A stretch of 43,220 bases of DNA. Source: Sporolactobacillus sp. THM19-2. GTDB lineage: Bacteria > Bacillota > Bacilli > Bacillales > Sporolactobacillaceae. The stretch spans positions 1 through 43,220 of the forward strand of contig NZ_SEMC01000021.1 of NCBI RefSeq assembly GCF_004153195.1, given 5' to 3'. Positions 18,268 to 28,100 of the stretch are shown one piece after another. The notes under the pieces were generated by a model. It saw nothing but the letters and a program-made list of their open reading frames with translations. It was not told the DNA's origin and did no database searches. A program made the position numbers and the translations under genes. How positions within the stretch are numbered: the stretch's first letter is position 1; each line of letters starts with the position of its first letter.

Positions 18268-19626
18268 TTAACTGATGGTTACTTTCAGTTTCCCCGGGTT
18301 TGATACGGCAGTCATGCCTTCAGGGACGGCAACAGAAACCTGAACCTGGTGATCGCCCGTATCCAGACCTTTAAGATCCACTTCTGCACGAATGTCGTCC
18401 CTGTCCAGACGGTCCATGTCGGAAGCTTTTCCTGTGACTGAAACATCAACAGCACTGTTATGATCCAACGTGGCCCTGCGGTTATCCGACAGATTGGCTG
18501 CAGTCACAGGAACAGAGCTGAATTTCCTTGTTTCAGTACTGGCTTCGCTCTGCCCCGACGATGATGATGAACCGGAACTGTCCGATGATGAGCCAGAACT
18601 GCCCGATGAAGATGCGCCGGAAGATGATGATGATGAATCCCCATCCTGACCGGAAGCCGGCTTTTCAGAGGGAACAATGTGCACCGTCACTTTGACGGTT
18701 TTTGGCGTTACCTTTGTTGCACCCGGCGGTACGGGGACATTGACATTCACTGTTCGATCCTCTTTCAGACCATCAACAGATACAGACAGCGGTTCAATGG
18801 CCGTGATCTCATTCAGTGCATCTCCATCTTCAGCGAATACAGTGGCCTGTTTTTCTGAGAGCTCAAGTGAACTTACTGAATAACCATCGGCTGGCTTCCC
18901 TGTTGTAATACCCTGAATATCTAATTGTTTTGAGACTCTCGTAATCGGCACACGCACATGTACGGAGGACGGCGAAATATCCGTATTAACCTGGGATCCA
19001 CTGTTATCGTAAGCGTGCAGTGAGATCATTTTGTCTACTGTGGAGTCCGCCCCTTTGAGGTTAACCACGCCTCTGACAAAGGCAATAGAATCCACCGTTT
19101 CTTTGCCTCCGGTAATCGTCACGCGCTGCTGATCGATAACTGGATCCCCGATCTGATAATCTTCACCTATAGAATCCTTATTCAGGATATCCACTGAGAC
19201 CGGCATTTCTTTACTTGTCTTCTCCTGAAGCGTCACCCGTACCTTACGGGGAACAGGTGTCACCTTAAGTCCGCCCGGGAAGCCTTTCGTCTGAATCTGT
19301 ACATCATAGGTTCCCGGCTTCATTCCTGTCATGTCAATAAATGCACTTTTACCTGCAAGCGGACGGGCCTTCAGAATCAGGTCATTTGAACCCGTCAGGC
19401 GCAGGTTGACCCGCTCAGGGGCTCCGCTGATCACGTACCGATCCGAGTCGTATCTCGCATCTAATTTTACGCTCATCGTCGTCTGCTGTGAACCATCAGC
19501 TGTTTTACTGACGTCCGAAGGGGCAGGAGGCTGACCGTTGCCTGCAGTCACAATGGCGTAAAGCATCATCGCAGTGACAAATGATATGATTTTTACAAAC
19601 CAGTTGTTGTGCAGAAGTTTATCCAT
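18268..19626 (-). CDS. cdaR: CdaA regulator CdaR (YbbR-domain protein)
   Basis: Membrane-anchored extracytoplasmic protein that modulates the c-di-AMP cyclase CdaA. An N-terminal membrane helix (about 10-28) precedes about four YbbR domains in 452 residues. A striking low-complexity linker of Ser, Gly, Asp and Ala (about 327-366) separates the third and last YbbR domains; this is longer than I would expect for the family. The start overlaps the cdaA 3' end by 8 bp, and GGAG precedes it, so the two are translationally coupled. Confidence 0.93.
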   Translation of the reverse strand: MDKLLHNNWFVKIISFVTAMMLYAIVTAGNGQPPAPSDVSKTADGSQQTTMSVKLDARYDSDRYVISGAPERVNLRLTGSNDLILKARPLAGKSAFIDMTGMKPGTYDVQIQTKGFPGGLKVTPVPRKVRVTLQEKTSKEMPVSVDILNKDSIGEDYQIGDPVIDQQRVTITGGKETVDSIAFVRGVVNLKGADSTVDKMISLHAYDNSGSQVNTDISPSSVHVRVPITRVSKQLDIQGITTGKPADGYSVSSLELSEKQATVFAEDGDALNEITAIEPLSVSVDGLKEDRTVNVNVPVPPGATKVTPKTVKVTVHIVPSEKPASGQDGDSSSSSSGASSSGSSGSSSDSSGSSSSSGQSEASTETRKFSSVPVTAANLSDNRRATLDHNSAVDVSVTGKASDMDRLDRDDIRAEVDLKGLDTGDHQVQVSVAVPEGMTAVSNPGKLKVTIS

Positions 19627-20437
19627 GATGTTTTCCTCTCCAGTTGAGAAATGAGGACGAAGCCGGTGCGGGATTGTTCAGTTCATGCTGCAGCATTTCC
19701 GATAGCTGTTCTTCTGATATTTCCCGGAACATTTCACCGTTTTTTGTCACCATGATGCCGCCCGTCTCCTCTGAAACGACGACAGTCAGTGCATCGGTAA
19801 CCTCACTGACCCCCATCGCCGCGCGATGCCGTGTACCCAGCTCTTTGGAAATAAACGGGCTTTCTGACAGTGGCAGATAGCAAGCTGCGGCAATAACTTC
19901 ATTGCCCCGGATGATCACTGCTCCATCATGCAGCGGCGTGTTCGGAATAAAGATATTGATTAATAACTGAGAGGTCAGATTTCCGCTGATCGGAATGCCA
20001 GTTTCAATGTAATCATTGAGCCCTGTCTTGCGTTCAATCGACATCAGGGCGCCAATTCGCCTTTTAGACATGTAAGAGGCAGCTTTGACCACCGACTCGA
20101 TCATCTGTTTATGCTGCTCTTCGACAACTGTTCCTCTGGAAAACAGTTTACCACGACCCAGCTGTTCAAGCACGCGTCTGAGTTCCGGCTGGAAGATCAC
20201 AATGATCGCGAACAGCCCATATGTAATCGCATTGTTCAGGATCCATTCGAGCGTTCTTAAATGAAACAGACTGCTCAGGAACCAGACCCCGACAATGAGC
20301 AATATACCCTTCGCAAGCTGAACGGCCTTTGTGCCCCGGATAATCATGATAACCTTATATATCAGATAACTGACAATCAGAATATCAATAATATCCGTAA
20401 GATAGTTTAAAATGTTGAAATGAGCCCATAAAGACAT
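19619..20437 (-). CDS. cdaA: Diadenylate cyclase CdaA
   Basis: Makes c-di-AMP from two ATP; this second messenger controls potassium and osmolyte transport and cell-wall homeostasis. The 272-residue protein has three membrane helices in the first 85 residues and a DisA_N domain with the catalytic DGA (171-173) and RHR (203-205) motifs. GGAGGAG precedes the ATG at 20437. It is the first gene of the cdaA-cdaR-glmM set and lies about 200 bp downstream of rsiW. Confidence 0.96.
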   Translation of the reverse strand: MSLWAHFNILNYLTDIIDILIVSYLIYKVIMIIRGTKAVQLAKGILLIVGVWFLSSLFHLRTLEWILNNAITYGLFAIIVIFQPELRRVLEQLGRGKLFSRGTVVEEQHKQMIESVVKAASYMSKRRIGALMSIERKTGLNDYIETGIPISGNLTSQLLINIFIPNTPLHDGAVIIRGNEVIAAACYLPLSESPFISKELGTRHRAAMGVSEVTDALTVVVSEETGGIMVTKNGEMFREISEEQLSEMLQHELNNPAPASSSFLNWRGKHHG

Positions 20438-20636
20438 GGCTTTTCTCCTCCAAATCAGCCGTTCGTATCACGATATGAATACGGGGCCGGCGCAATCCTG
20501 TACGGCCCCTCAGGCAGACAACAGTAAAGTCCGAATGACTCAGCCGGAAGGTCAGGGTGCATCCGGACACCGTTCACTCCTATTTTTCATTCAGCAGTAT
20601 GAATCAATGAATACGGGAGAGCGCGGGACTATTCTT

Positions 20637-21032
20637 TCAGGAACGCTCTCCCGGCAACTTAAGCATAATAAAATGGTCATCATTTTTCTCTGAAAGCTGG
20701 TTCTGCCGTCCCGCCCTAACCATAAGATAGGACACCGGAAGTGCGCAGACCACAACAGCCGAAAGCAGGGGATGACGGGATGTCCATGTCCGGATCGCAT
20801 GCCTTTTTTCTGCGGGAAGACGTTCTATCACACGCTGCGTGAAGTTCTCCGGCAGCTGCGGGCGGCTCAGCTGATGCAGCAGTTCTGTTGACAGCTGAAG
20901 TTCATGAAAATAATTCCGGCAGCTGTCACATGAGGCCAGATGCTGATCAAGCTCTTCCCTTTCACTTATCGTCGCCTCGCCATCACTTACTTTATTCATT
21001 AATGCAAGATATTTTTTATTAGAACACGTCAT
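20637..21032 (-). CDS. rsiW: Zinc-binding anti-sigma factor RsiW
   Basis: Holds SigW inactive at the membrane until cut by regulated proteolysis under envelope stress. The 131-residue protein has the ZAS motif HLASCDSC (His31, Cys35, Cys38) in the cytoplasmic part and one membrane segment at about 88-106. The extracytoplasmic tail is only about 25 residues, much shorter than in Bacillus subtilis RsiW, so site-1 protease sensing may differ. It overlaps sigW by 4 bp (ATGA). Confidence 0.88.
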   Translation of the reverse strand: MTCSNKKYLALMNKVSDGEATISEREELDQHLASCDSCRNYFHELQLSTELLHQLSRPQLPENFTQRVIERLPAEKRHAIRTWTSRHPLLSAVVVCALPVSYLMVRAGRQNQLSEKNDDHFIMLKLPGERS

Positions 21033-21613
21033 CGTTTCTCACCTCTTGAAGCCACCAGGGTTTTCCGCAGCATTTCCCGGCCGCGGTGGACACGGGTCTT
21101 GACCGTACCGATGGGAAGGTCCATCACTTCGCTTATTTCCTTCAGACTGAGTTCTTCAATGTATTTCAGGACCACAGCAGATCGATATTTTTCCGGAAGC
21201 TGTGCAATGCCGTGCTGAACCCACTGTTCCGTCTCACTGCGCAGCAGGTGTTTATCCGGGTGAGATGATTCATCCGGATCAGACAGCATCGTATTGAGTG
21301 ACAGGCCATCCGTTCCGGGAACTTCAGCATCCAGGGAAACGCTGGCCTTCTTTCTGCGCAGGGAATCGATGGACAGGTTTGTCGCAATCCGGAAGATCCA
21401 TGTAGAAAAACGACGGTTCATGTCAAATCGATCAATATGGTTATAGGCACGAATAAATGTCTCCTGGGACAGATCTTCTGCTTCCTGACGATTTCCAACC
21501 ATTCTGAAGCAAATATTAAATACGCTGTTCTTGTATCTGTCAACAAGTTCAGCAAAGGCCTGATGGTCTCCTTTTTTTACTTTTTTGATCAGCCGCTTCT
21601 CCTGATGTTCCAT
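21029..21613 (-). CDS. sigW: ECF sigma factor SigW
   Basis: Sigma factor for envelope-stress and antimicrobial resistance genes. The 194-residue protein has region 2 (AEDLSQETFIRAYNHIDRFD, then RRFSTWIFRIATNLSIDSLRRKK) and region 4 (LPEKYRSAVVLKYIEELSLKE with IGTVKTRVHRGREMLRK), closely matching Bacillus SigW. The ATG at 21613 has AAGAGG 6 nt upstream; a TTG at 21634 in frame is less likely. A matching SigW promoter lies immediately upstream, so the gene is autoregulated. Confidence 0.94.
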   Translation of the reverse strand: MEHQEKRLIKKVKKGDHQAFAELVDRYKNSVFNICFRMVGNRQEAEDLSQETFIRAYNHIDRFDMNRRFSTWIFRIATNLSIDSLRRKKASVSLDAEVPGTDGLSLNTMLSDPDESSHPDKHLLRSETEQWVQHGIAQLPEKYRSAVVLKYIEELSLKEISEVMDLPIGTVKTRVHRGREMLRKTLVASRGEKR

Positions 21614-21641
21614 CCTGAACCTCTTTTGCAGCAATATTTTA

Positions 21642-21667
21642 TACGATTTGAACCGGCGGAAGTTTCA
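21642..21667 (-). promoter_or_regulatory. SigW-type autoregulatory promoter
   Basis: On the minus strand, TGAAAC (21662-21667) and CGTA (21642-21645) are exactly 16 bp apart, the SigW consensus. The start codon of sigW lies about 29 bp downstream of CGTA. Confidence 0.9.
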
Positions 21668-21751
21668 CCCTGGCGGTTCACTATCTGACTTTGTTTCATT
21701 ATTAACAAAACGGGTAACCTGATACTATACGACATATTCTGGAGGTGTCAC

Positions 21752-21904
21752 ATGAATAAGCCCCAATTGATCAGAAAAATTGAACAGGCCCGCAGTCGAA
21801 TGATTCTGGCCACGATCAGAGAGTCGCTTACTTCACGTCACGTTCAACACCTGAGTCGTCGACTTGATCAGTTACTGAACAAATATGATCACCTGACTAA
21901 ATGA
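21752..21904 (+). CDS. Spo0E-like aspartyl-phosphate phosphatase
   Basis: A 50-residue protein, probably dephosphorylating Spo0A~P and so delaying sporulation. It is predicted as two helices with the family signature in helix 2: HLSRRLDQLLNKY, equivalent to the SQELD motif of Spo0E-type phosphatases (here SRRLD, with the key Leu-Asp kept). GGAGGTG at 21741-21747 gives a well placed ribosome binding site, and a TGATACTAT extended -10 lies at 21719-21729. The gene is divergent from sigW and ends in a clear terminator. Confidence 0.82.
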   Translation: MNKPQLIRKIEQARSRMILATIRESLTSRHVQHLSRRLDQLLNKYDHLTK

Positions 21905-21928
21905 TTCGTCAGTGGAATCAAATATACA

Positions 21929-21960
21929 GGCGCATGCCCATGCGCCATTTTTGTTTTTTT
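21929..21960 (+). terminator. Terminator of the Spo0E-like gene
   Basis: GGCGCATG at 21929-21936 and CATGCGCC at 21939-21946 form a stem followed by ATTTTTGTTTTTTT. Confidence 0.9.
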
Positions 21961-22120
21961 CATACGTTTTAGTCACAATGGATTAATCCAATTATACCAT
22001 ACCCAATAGCGAAATTTTTACGATAAACAACGGTTTTGACTTATCGAAAAGTATAAAAATAAACAGTCAGTTTACTTCTATACTGATAAAATGATCATCA
22101 AAAACTGATCGACAGCGAAG

Positions 22121-22148
22121 ACAGGTCTCCTGACATCAGGAGACCTGT
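22121..22148. other. Perfect hairpin downstream of hsdM
   Basis: ACAGGTCTCCTG pairs with CAGGAGACCTGT around an ACAT loop (12 bp). No T-run follows on either strand, so it is a stabilising 3' stem or a weak terminator for hsdM. The rest of 21961-22203 shows no gene. Confidence 0.6.
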
Positions 22149-22203
22149 GATTTCGTCTATACGATAGCCGTGCGAAAAGCAGCCTGCCACCTTCCTACTC
22201 CAT

Positions 22204-23811
22204 TCAGACGTTGACACCTAAAATCTTCAACTGTTCTTTAATGGTGGCCTCAAGTTCAGCAATTTCTTTTTTATCCTGATCCAGCTGTTTGATCACTTCA
22301 TCCAGATCAATGGGTGGTTCTTCCTCAAAAGTGTCCACATAACGGGGAATATTCAAGTTGAAATCATTTTCTTTGATTTCATCAGGCGATGCAACATGAG
22401 CATATTTATCGACGTCTGCACGATTTTGGTACGTTTCAATAATTTTGTTGATATGCTCGCCCGTAAGTTTGTTTTGGTTTTTACCTTTTTCAAACTCCTT
22501 ACTTGCGTCAATAAATAAAATATCTTTCGTTTTACGATTTTTCTTGAATACTAAAATCGTGGTTGGAATGGAAACGCCATAGAATAGATTCGCAGGTAAA
22601 CCAATCACGGTGTCAAGATAATTCTTTTCAATGATTGTCCGGCGAATTCGCCCTTCAGCAGCCCCACGGAACAGCACACCATGCGGCAACACAATCGCCA
22701 TCTTTCCGGTATCGTTCAAGTGGTAAAGGCTGTGCAATACGAAAGCATAGTCTGCTTTCGTTTTTGGAGCAAGCTTTCCGTATTCACTGAAACGTGGATC
22801 CTTCAGCTTCGTTTCGCTATTGTCCCAGTGAGCAGAATAGGGTGGATTCGCGACCACGGCGTCAAAACTGCGTGGATGGTCGATGCCCTTTGCATCCGGT
22901 CCGTCCGGCCAATCACTTTCCAGCGTATCTGCATTATTTAACGTCATATTGTTAAAAGAAACACCGTGCATCATCAAATTCATGCGTGCCAGGTTGTACG
23001 TTGTCGTATTTTTCTCCTGACCGTAGAATTTAATCGCGCCAGGTTTATTTCCTCCCGGCAGCTCACCCTGAACGGTCAAGAGCAGAGAACCCGAGCCACA
23101 AGTCGGATCATATACAGAAAACGTACGGTCGGATTCTTCTACGCCATCCGTGACTATTTTGGCCAGAACCTTGCTGACTTCATGAGGTGTATAAAATTCT
23201 CCACCTTTTTTACCTGCACTTGCAGCAAATTGACCAATTAAATATTCATAAATCGCACCGAGAATATCTTCTCCGTCTTCACCTTTATAGGCAATCCCGT
23301 TAATCAATTTGACGATACGGTTAAGTGATTTGGCACGCTCATTTGTCGAGCTGCCAAGGCGGGAGTCTCCCAGGTTAATATCGTTGAATACACCATGGAA
23401 GTCCTGTACCGCCTCTTTATTCAGTCCGGCATTTTTATTGAAGTTATCAAAAATAGTCTGATAATCGCTTGGGATCACCTGGCTGTTATTGATTTTATTG
23501 ATCAGCGATGCCCAGGTATCGTCCGGTGCAATCGCATAACCTAAACTTGATGAAATATCTTCTAAATATTCAGCCAGGTCGTCTCCTGCGGCCTGTTCTT
23601 TATAGGCGTCATTAATGGATTGACCGTTTGCCACATCAATCACATTATAATCTACCAGGTATTGCTCCTGATGTTCTGACAAATAACGATAGAACATAAA
23701 TGCCAGGATGTAGTTTTTGTACTCTGATGCGTCCATATTTCCACGCAGTTCGTTTGCCATCGCCCAGAGCCGACTGTTAATGCTTTTAATGCTTTGTAAT
23801 TTGTTACTCAT
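22204..23811 (-). CDS. hsdM: Type I restriction-modification DNA methylase HsdM
   Basis: Adenine methyltransferase subunit that protects host DNA and is needed for restriction. The 535-residue protein has the N-terminal HsdM helical domain (RLWAMANELRGNMDASEYKN), the SAM motif YDPTCGSGSLL and catalytic VVANPPYSAHWD, and a C-terminal coiled coil rich in Glu and Lys. The ATG at 23811 has AAAGGAAA about 8 nt upstream; an earlier in-frame start at 23883 would overlap hsdS and lacks a site. It is the last gene of the operon, 26 bp after hsdS. Confidence 0.96.
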   Translation of the reverse strand: MSNKLQSIKSINSRLWAMANELRGNMDASEYKNYILAFMFYRYLSEHQEQYLVDYNVIDVANGQSINDAYKEQAAGDDLAEYLEDISSSLGYAIAPDDTWASLINKINNSQVIPSDYQTIFDNFNKNAGLNKEAVQDFHGVFNDINLGDSRLGSSTNERAKSLNRIVKLINGIAYKGEDGEDILGAIYEYLIGQFAASAGKKGGEFYTPHEVSKVLAKIVTDGVEESDRTFSVYDPTCGSGSLLLTVQGELPGGNKPGAIKFYGQEKNTTTYNLARMNLMMHGVSFNNMTLNNADTLESDWPDGPDAKGIDHPRSFDAVVANPPYSAHWDNSETKLKDPRFSEYGKLAPKTKADYAFVLHSLYHLNDTGKMAIVLPHGVLFRGAAEGRIRRTIIEKNYLDTVIGLPANLFYGVSIPTTILVFKKNRKTKDILFIDASKEFEKGKNQNKLTGEHINKIIETYQNRADVDKYAHVASPDEIKENDFNLNIPRYVDTFEEEPPIDLDEVIKQLDQDKKEIAELEATIKEQLKILGVNV

Positions 23812-23837
23812 GTTTTGATTTCCTTTCGATTTTGAAT

Positions 23838-25094
23838 TTAAACAAACATTTGTTGCAACAAAGCTTTCTTTAATTTCTTGCAATGATCCAACTCACGCTG
23901 ATGAAGGGTGATGAGGTGATCGAGGTCCTGGAAAAACATGCCGATTTGTGATTGCTCTTGCTTTGAAATCGGATAGAATACTGTCGTCTTGGCAAGATTC
24001 GTCCTGCTAATCGAAAGCACTTTGATTCCCTGCATTAGCGGTAATAATTGATGATGATAAGAAGGCGAATTCATATAGTATCCCAAATAGCAAGGTTGCA
24101 TTTTCACTTTTGGTCTGCAAGCAATAGTATGCAATCCCGATACCACGGGAATGTTGGAAATTCCCACTATTTCAGTAGCTTTCCCGACTGTTTCATCTTC
24201 AGCAGCATCGGCAATTAAGACGTCTCCTTCTTGGAGAAGTTGGCTCCGATAATCGGAAATCTCTCCTCCTGTTATGAAAGGAATCTCATCTTTTTTGCAG
24301 TCTGTCACAGCCCCATATTTGATAAGAATGTCGCCGTAATGAACACTTTTAATCTTGCCAATTGAATAATTCAAGTTCGCTCTTGAAAGCGTGTTATTGG
24401 GTATGTGGGCAAACACCGTATCGAACCTCCGCTGTTTCCAAGCGTGAGTAAATCCAGGAAAACGGATTTCAGGAACATTTTCACCCTTTTTCGGAAACAT
24501 TTTTTGCAGCAAACTTTTCTTCTCATCCTGCAAGTGACTTAACTTACGCTGATGAAGGGTGATGAGGCGGTCGAGGTTGCGAAAAAAAGTACCAATAATA
24601 TCTTGTTCTTCACGACTGGGAATTTTGATAGGCACATTTGCTACTTCGTTTTTATTAATCTTTTTCGGAAATGCTATGTGCAGCGTTCGTCTCCAAATTT
24701 CATTTTGTGTTGATGGCGAATGAATACTCGCTTGCAAAAAATATGGATTACTTTGTTTTTGCTTAAGTAGTGCAAGGCTTACATAATAGGCAATTGGATC
24801 ATCGGCTTCAACAACATTGGCAGTTCCGATATCTCCAATACGAGTCATAAGTACATCGCCTTTTTCAGGTCTAACCTTAAATTCTTTTTCAAATGCGTCT
24901 TTGGAAATGTATTTTTTGGAATGTAACGTCTTGATATTTTCAACGGATAAAAACATAATTCCCTTGTCCTTATAATCAGGAGTTTGATGCGTTCCATCAA
25001 AAACATTGGTCACATCCCCCAACTTCCGCTGTTTCCAAGCGCCAGTGAAACCCGGGAACCTTATTTTGGGTACGTTTGTGTTATTTTCACTCAT
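23838..25094 (-). CDS. hsdS: Type I restriction-modification specificity subunit HsdS
   Basis: Sets the bipartite DNA target. The 418-residue protein is a tandem of two halves: each target recognition domain begins with a near repeat (KIRFPGFTGAWKQRKLGDV and EIRFPGFTHAWKQRRFDTV) and ends with a conserved spacer helix (FFRNLDRLITLHQRKLSHLQ and FFQDLDHLITLHQRELDHC). These repeats make domain exchange by recombination easy. The ATG at 25094 has AGGTGG 8 nt upstream; a GTG at 25106 and an ATG at 25100 are alternatives. Confidence 0.95.
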   Translation of the reverse strand: MSENNTNVPKIRFPGFTGAWKQRKLGDVTNVFDGTHQTPDYKDKGIMFLSVENIKTLHSKKYISKDAFEKEFKVRPEKGDVLMTRIGDIGTANVVEADDPIAYYVSLALLKQKQSNPYFLQASIHSPSTQNEIWRRTLHIAFPKKINKNEVANVPIKIPSREEQDIIGTFFRNLDRLITLHQRKLSHLQDEKKSLLQKMFPKKGENVPEIRFPGFTHAWKQRRFDTVFAHIPNNTLSRANLNYSIGKIKSVHYGDILIKYGAVTDCKKDEIPFITGGEISDYRSQLLQEGDVLIADAAEDETVGKATEIVGISNIPVVSGLHTIACRPKVKMQPCYLGYYMNSPSYHHQLLPLMQGIKVLSISRTNLAKTTVFYPISKQEQSQIGMFFQDLDHLITLHQRELDHCKKLKKALLQQMFV

Positions 25095-25192
25095 TATCAT
25101 TGCCACCTAATCTTTTTTATCTCTTTTGTCGCCTTAGATTCAAAACCGGGTTTTCACTTTCAACCCGCTCTATTGCTGAAAACGGAATAAAA

Positions 25193-28100
25193 TCAGTATT
25201 TTACAAGATCATCAGCCAGTTCATAGATCGCTTCACGCAAACCATTACGGTACTTGATTTTTGAAAGATTTTGAATGGCTTCGTCGTGTGCCATGGTCTT
25301 ATAATCAGTGCTGGCCTGAGCGATGATATCTCGTATCTGACCGGTATCGTCCAGGTCCTGCAAACCATAGCGATGGCGACTGAACAGCTCACGCATTTGG
25401 CTGCTTGTAATAATATCCGTAATTCCCCACTTAACGCGGAAGTCTAAAAACATCCGGTCCAGACTGATCGTGTTTGCCTGTTGAATGATTTGTTCACTGT
25501 CAGAAAGTTTCACAGGATATGTGAAATCAGCCCCATCCGGCGGGAAATGACCTTTGATGATCGCAAGCGCAGCATTGATAATCCTGGTCGCATAGTTTCG
25601 ATCATCCAGACTGTTCGCAAATTGTTTAATCTTCTCCTGGGTTTCCCGGGCTGCTTCAGTCTGTCCCTCGTGAACCTGGTTCAACAGTCGCTCAACCAGT
25701 TCTGTCAAATAATCATAATCGATTTTAACATCCTTAACATGCGTCATTTTTAGCTCAATTTCGTATAAGGGAATTTTTTTCTCCTTAGAAATATGCTGCT
25801 TCAATTCGTTTGTCAGAACGGTTGTCAGCATTGTTTCCTGTTCAGAAGTCATGCCTAATTTTTCAATCAATTCATCAGGGTGATCATAATCAAACCCTGT
25901 TTTTTCACCATTAACTTCATCAGGGTCGTATTGTTTCAGCTTTGCCATGCCGGCATGATAATCACGTAACAAATCGAGCATATCCTCTTTTTGCTTTTCA
26001 GATGGCGGCAGCTGTTGAAATTCACGGGTTAACTGGCTAAGCTTTCCGACAACTTTTTTCACTTCATTAAACACTTCTTCAAACGACTTAGCGGTGAGAC
26101 CCGCTTTTTTATTAAACCGGCGCCGATCATCGTCTGACAAATCGGCTGAATTTTTATTGGCGTAAATGGCAAGTGCCTGATTCATCAATTTTTCGTTTTG
26201 CGCCGGCCATCTGTAGTTGACCACGCGTCCCCACGGTTTCTCCTGCATATCGGCAATACGGTTTGTTCTGGAGTAGGCCTGAATAAGTCCTGCTCCTTTA
26301 AGTGTTCTGTCCACATAAAGCGTATTAAGTTCCGGTGCATCAAAACCCGTTAAGAGCTGGTCGACAACAATCACAAGATCCAGGTAATTCTTATCCGTTG
26401 CCGACTTGTTCAATCGACTTGTCACATCTTGCGTGTACCCGGAGACATCATCCATACCAAAGGATGTTCCGAATTCTTCATTATAAGCTTTGATTGCATC
26501 GTGCAGGCCCTGATTGGTCGCAAGCATACTGTCACTATTAGAAGCATTGAGGCTGAAGGTCACTGCAACTTTCAGCGTCAGGCCGCCATTCTTCCTGTGT
26601 TCAGCATTGACACGCTGAAATTCATTGAAATACATCAACGCCATGGGCGTACTTGCTTTGCCACCCCCTACATGCGTCGTTAATAAGGCGTTATATTTGC
26701 CCTCATTTGAACGATTACGCCAGTTCTTGAAAATATCTTCAACCACCAATCGAACATGATCCGGGTTTTCATCATAGAAGCTTGGCTCAACTGCATCGTC
26801 CATATCTTCCTGCGACAAATTTTTAATCTTGTCTTTGATTTGCGCGTCTGTCCATTTGGGATAACGCTCACGATAGAATTTCGGTAAGTATTCCCTCTTC
26901 ATCTGCTCTTCGTCAATGGTTGTTTCAAAATCAACTTTGAAGCCCAGGACGTTTCGATCGGCAATGGCTTCACGAATCGTATACGCATGGAGCAGCGGGC
27001 CGAAGATATCTTCTGTACGAAGTCCGGTCGTCGTCTCATCAAACATTGGTGTTCCGGTGTAACCCACCCAGGCTGATTTTTTGAACGCTTTCTGAATCCT
27101 TGCAAAACTTTCTCCACCCGTAGAACGGTGCGCCTCATCGACAATAAAGACGATGTTTTTATCAGGCGCTTTGAAAGATGTCCGCTTAACAAGCGTCTCG
27201 AGCTTTTGAACACTGGTCACAATGATGTTATTGTCTTTACTTTTGAGTTTGCGATTTAAGTCTTTGGTATTATCCGTATTTTGAACACTTCCAAGTGCAT
27301 CTTCTGTGCTGTCCGGATCATACGCCTGATAGTTTTCATTTGTTTGTTTCGTCAAGGCAATTCGGTCAACAACAAAAACGACTTTATCCACTTTAGGCAT
27401 GCGACTGGCAAGCCATGCGGTTTTGAAACTTGTGATGGTTTTACCTGAACCTGTTGTGTGCCATATGTAACCGACCTTGTTCATTCCCAGTTCAAAATCA
27501 ACGTGCTTCAGATTTTCAATGACATTTTGCGTAGCATATACCTGGTAAGGACGCATGACTTTAAGCATCTGCTTATTTTTCGTCCCATCCAGAATCATAT
27601 AATTCGTCGCCATTTGATGGGCCATTGGAATGCTAAGCATGGAATCCGCAAACTCTTTCCAGTTTCGTACGATGGTATTGTCGCTTTTACGCTGCCAGTT
27701 AAATGCAAAATCCTTATTGAATTTATCGGCCGTTGTATTGGCCATATACTTGACATTATTTGGCGTGATCGCAACTAAAATCTGCAAGGTTGAAAAAATA
27801 TCGCGGTATTGATTTTCATCAGCATATTGATGCATTTGATTCAGTGCTTCATTCACATCATGCGTTTCACGCTTCTCTTCAATCTGAATAATCGGTAAAC
27901 CGTTGATCATAAGTGTCGTATCGAAACGGCGATTTGGCTTACCGGTAATGACCGCCGGCCGTTCAATTTGATTGACTACCTGATAGACGGTATTGCCTGC
28001 CCCAATCTGTTTCTGATCGAATACGGTTAAGAAGACATGTCGCCCATCATCCAGATCAATCTCAATTTGCGATACACCGTTTAAACCGTATAAGAATTGC

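Noticed and set aside
22121-22148. Terminator call for the 12-bp hairpin after hsdM
   Set aside because: No T-run on either strand, so it is listed only as a hairpin.
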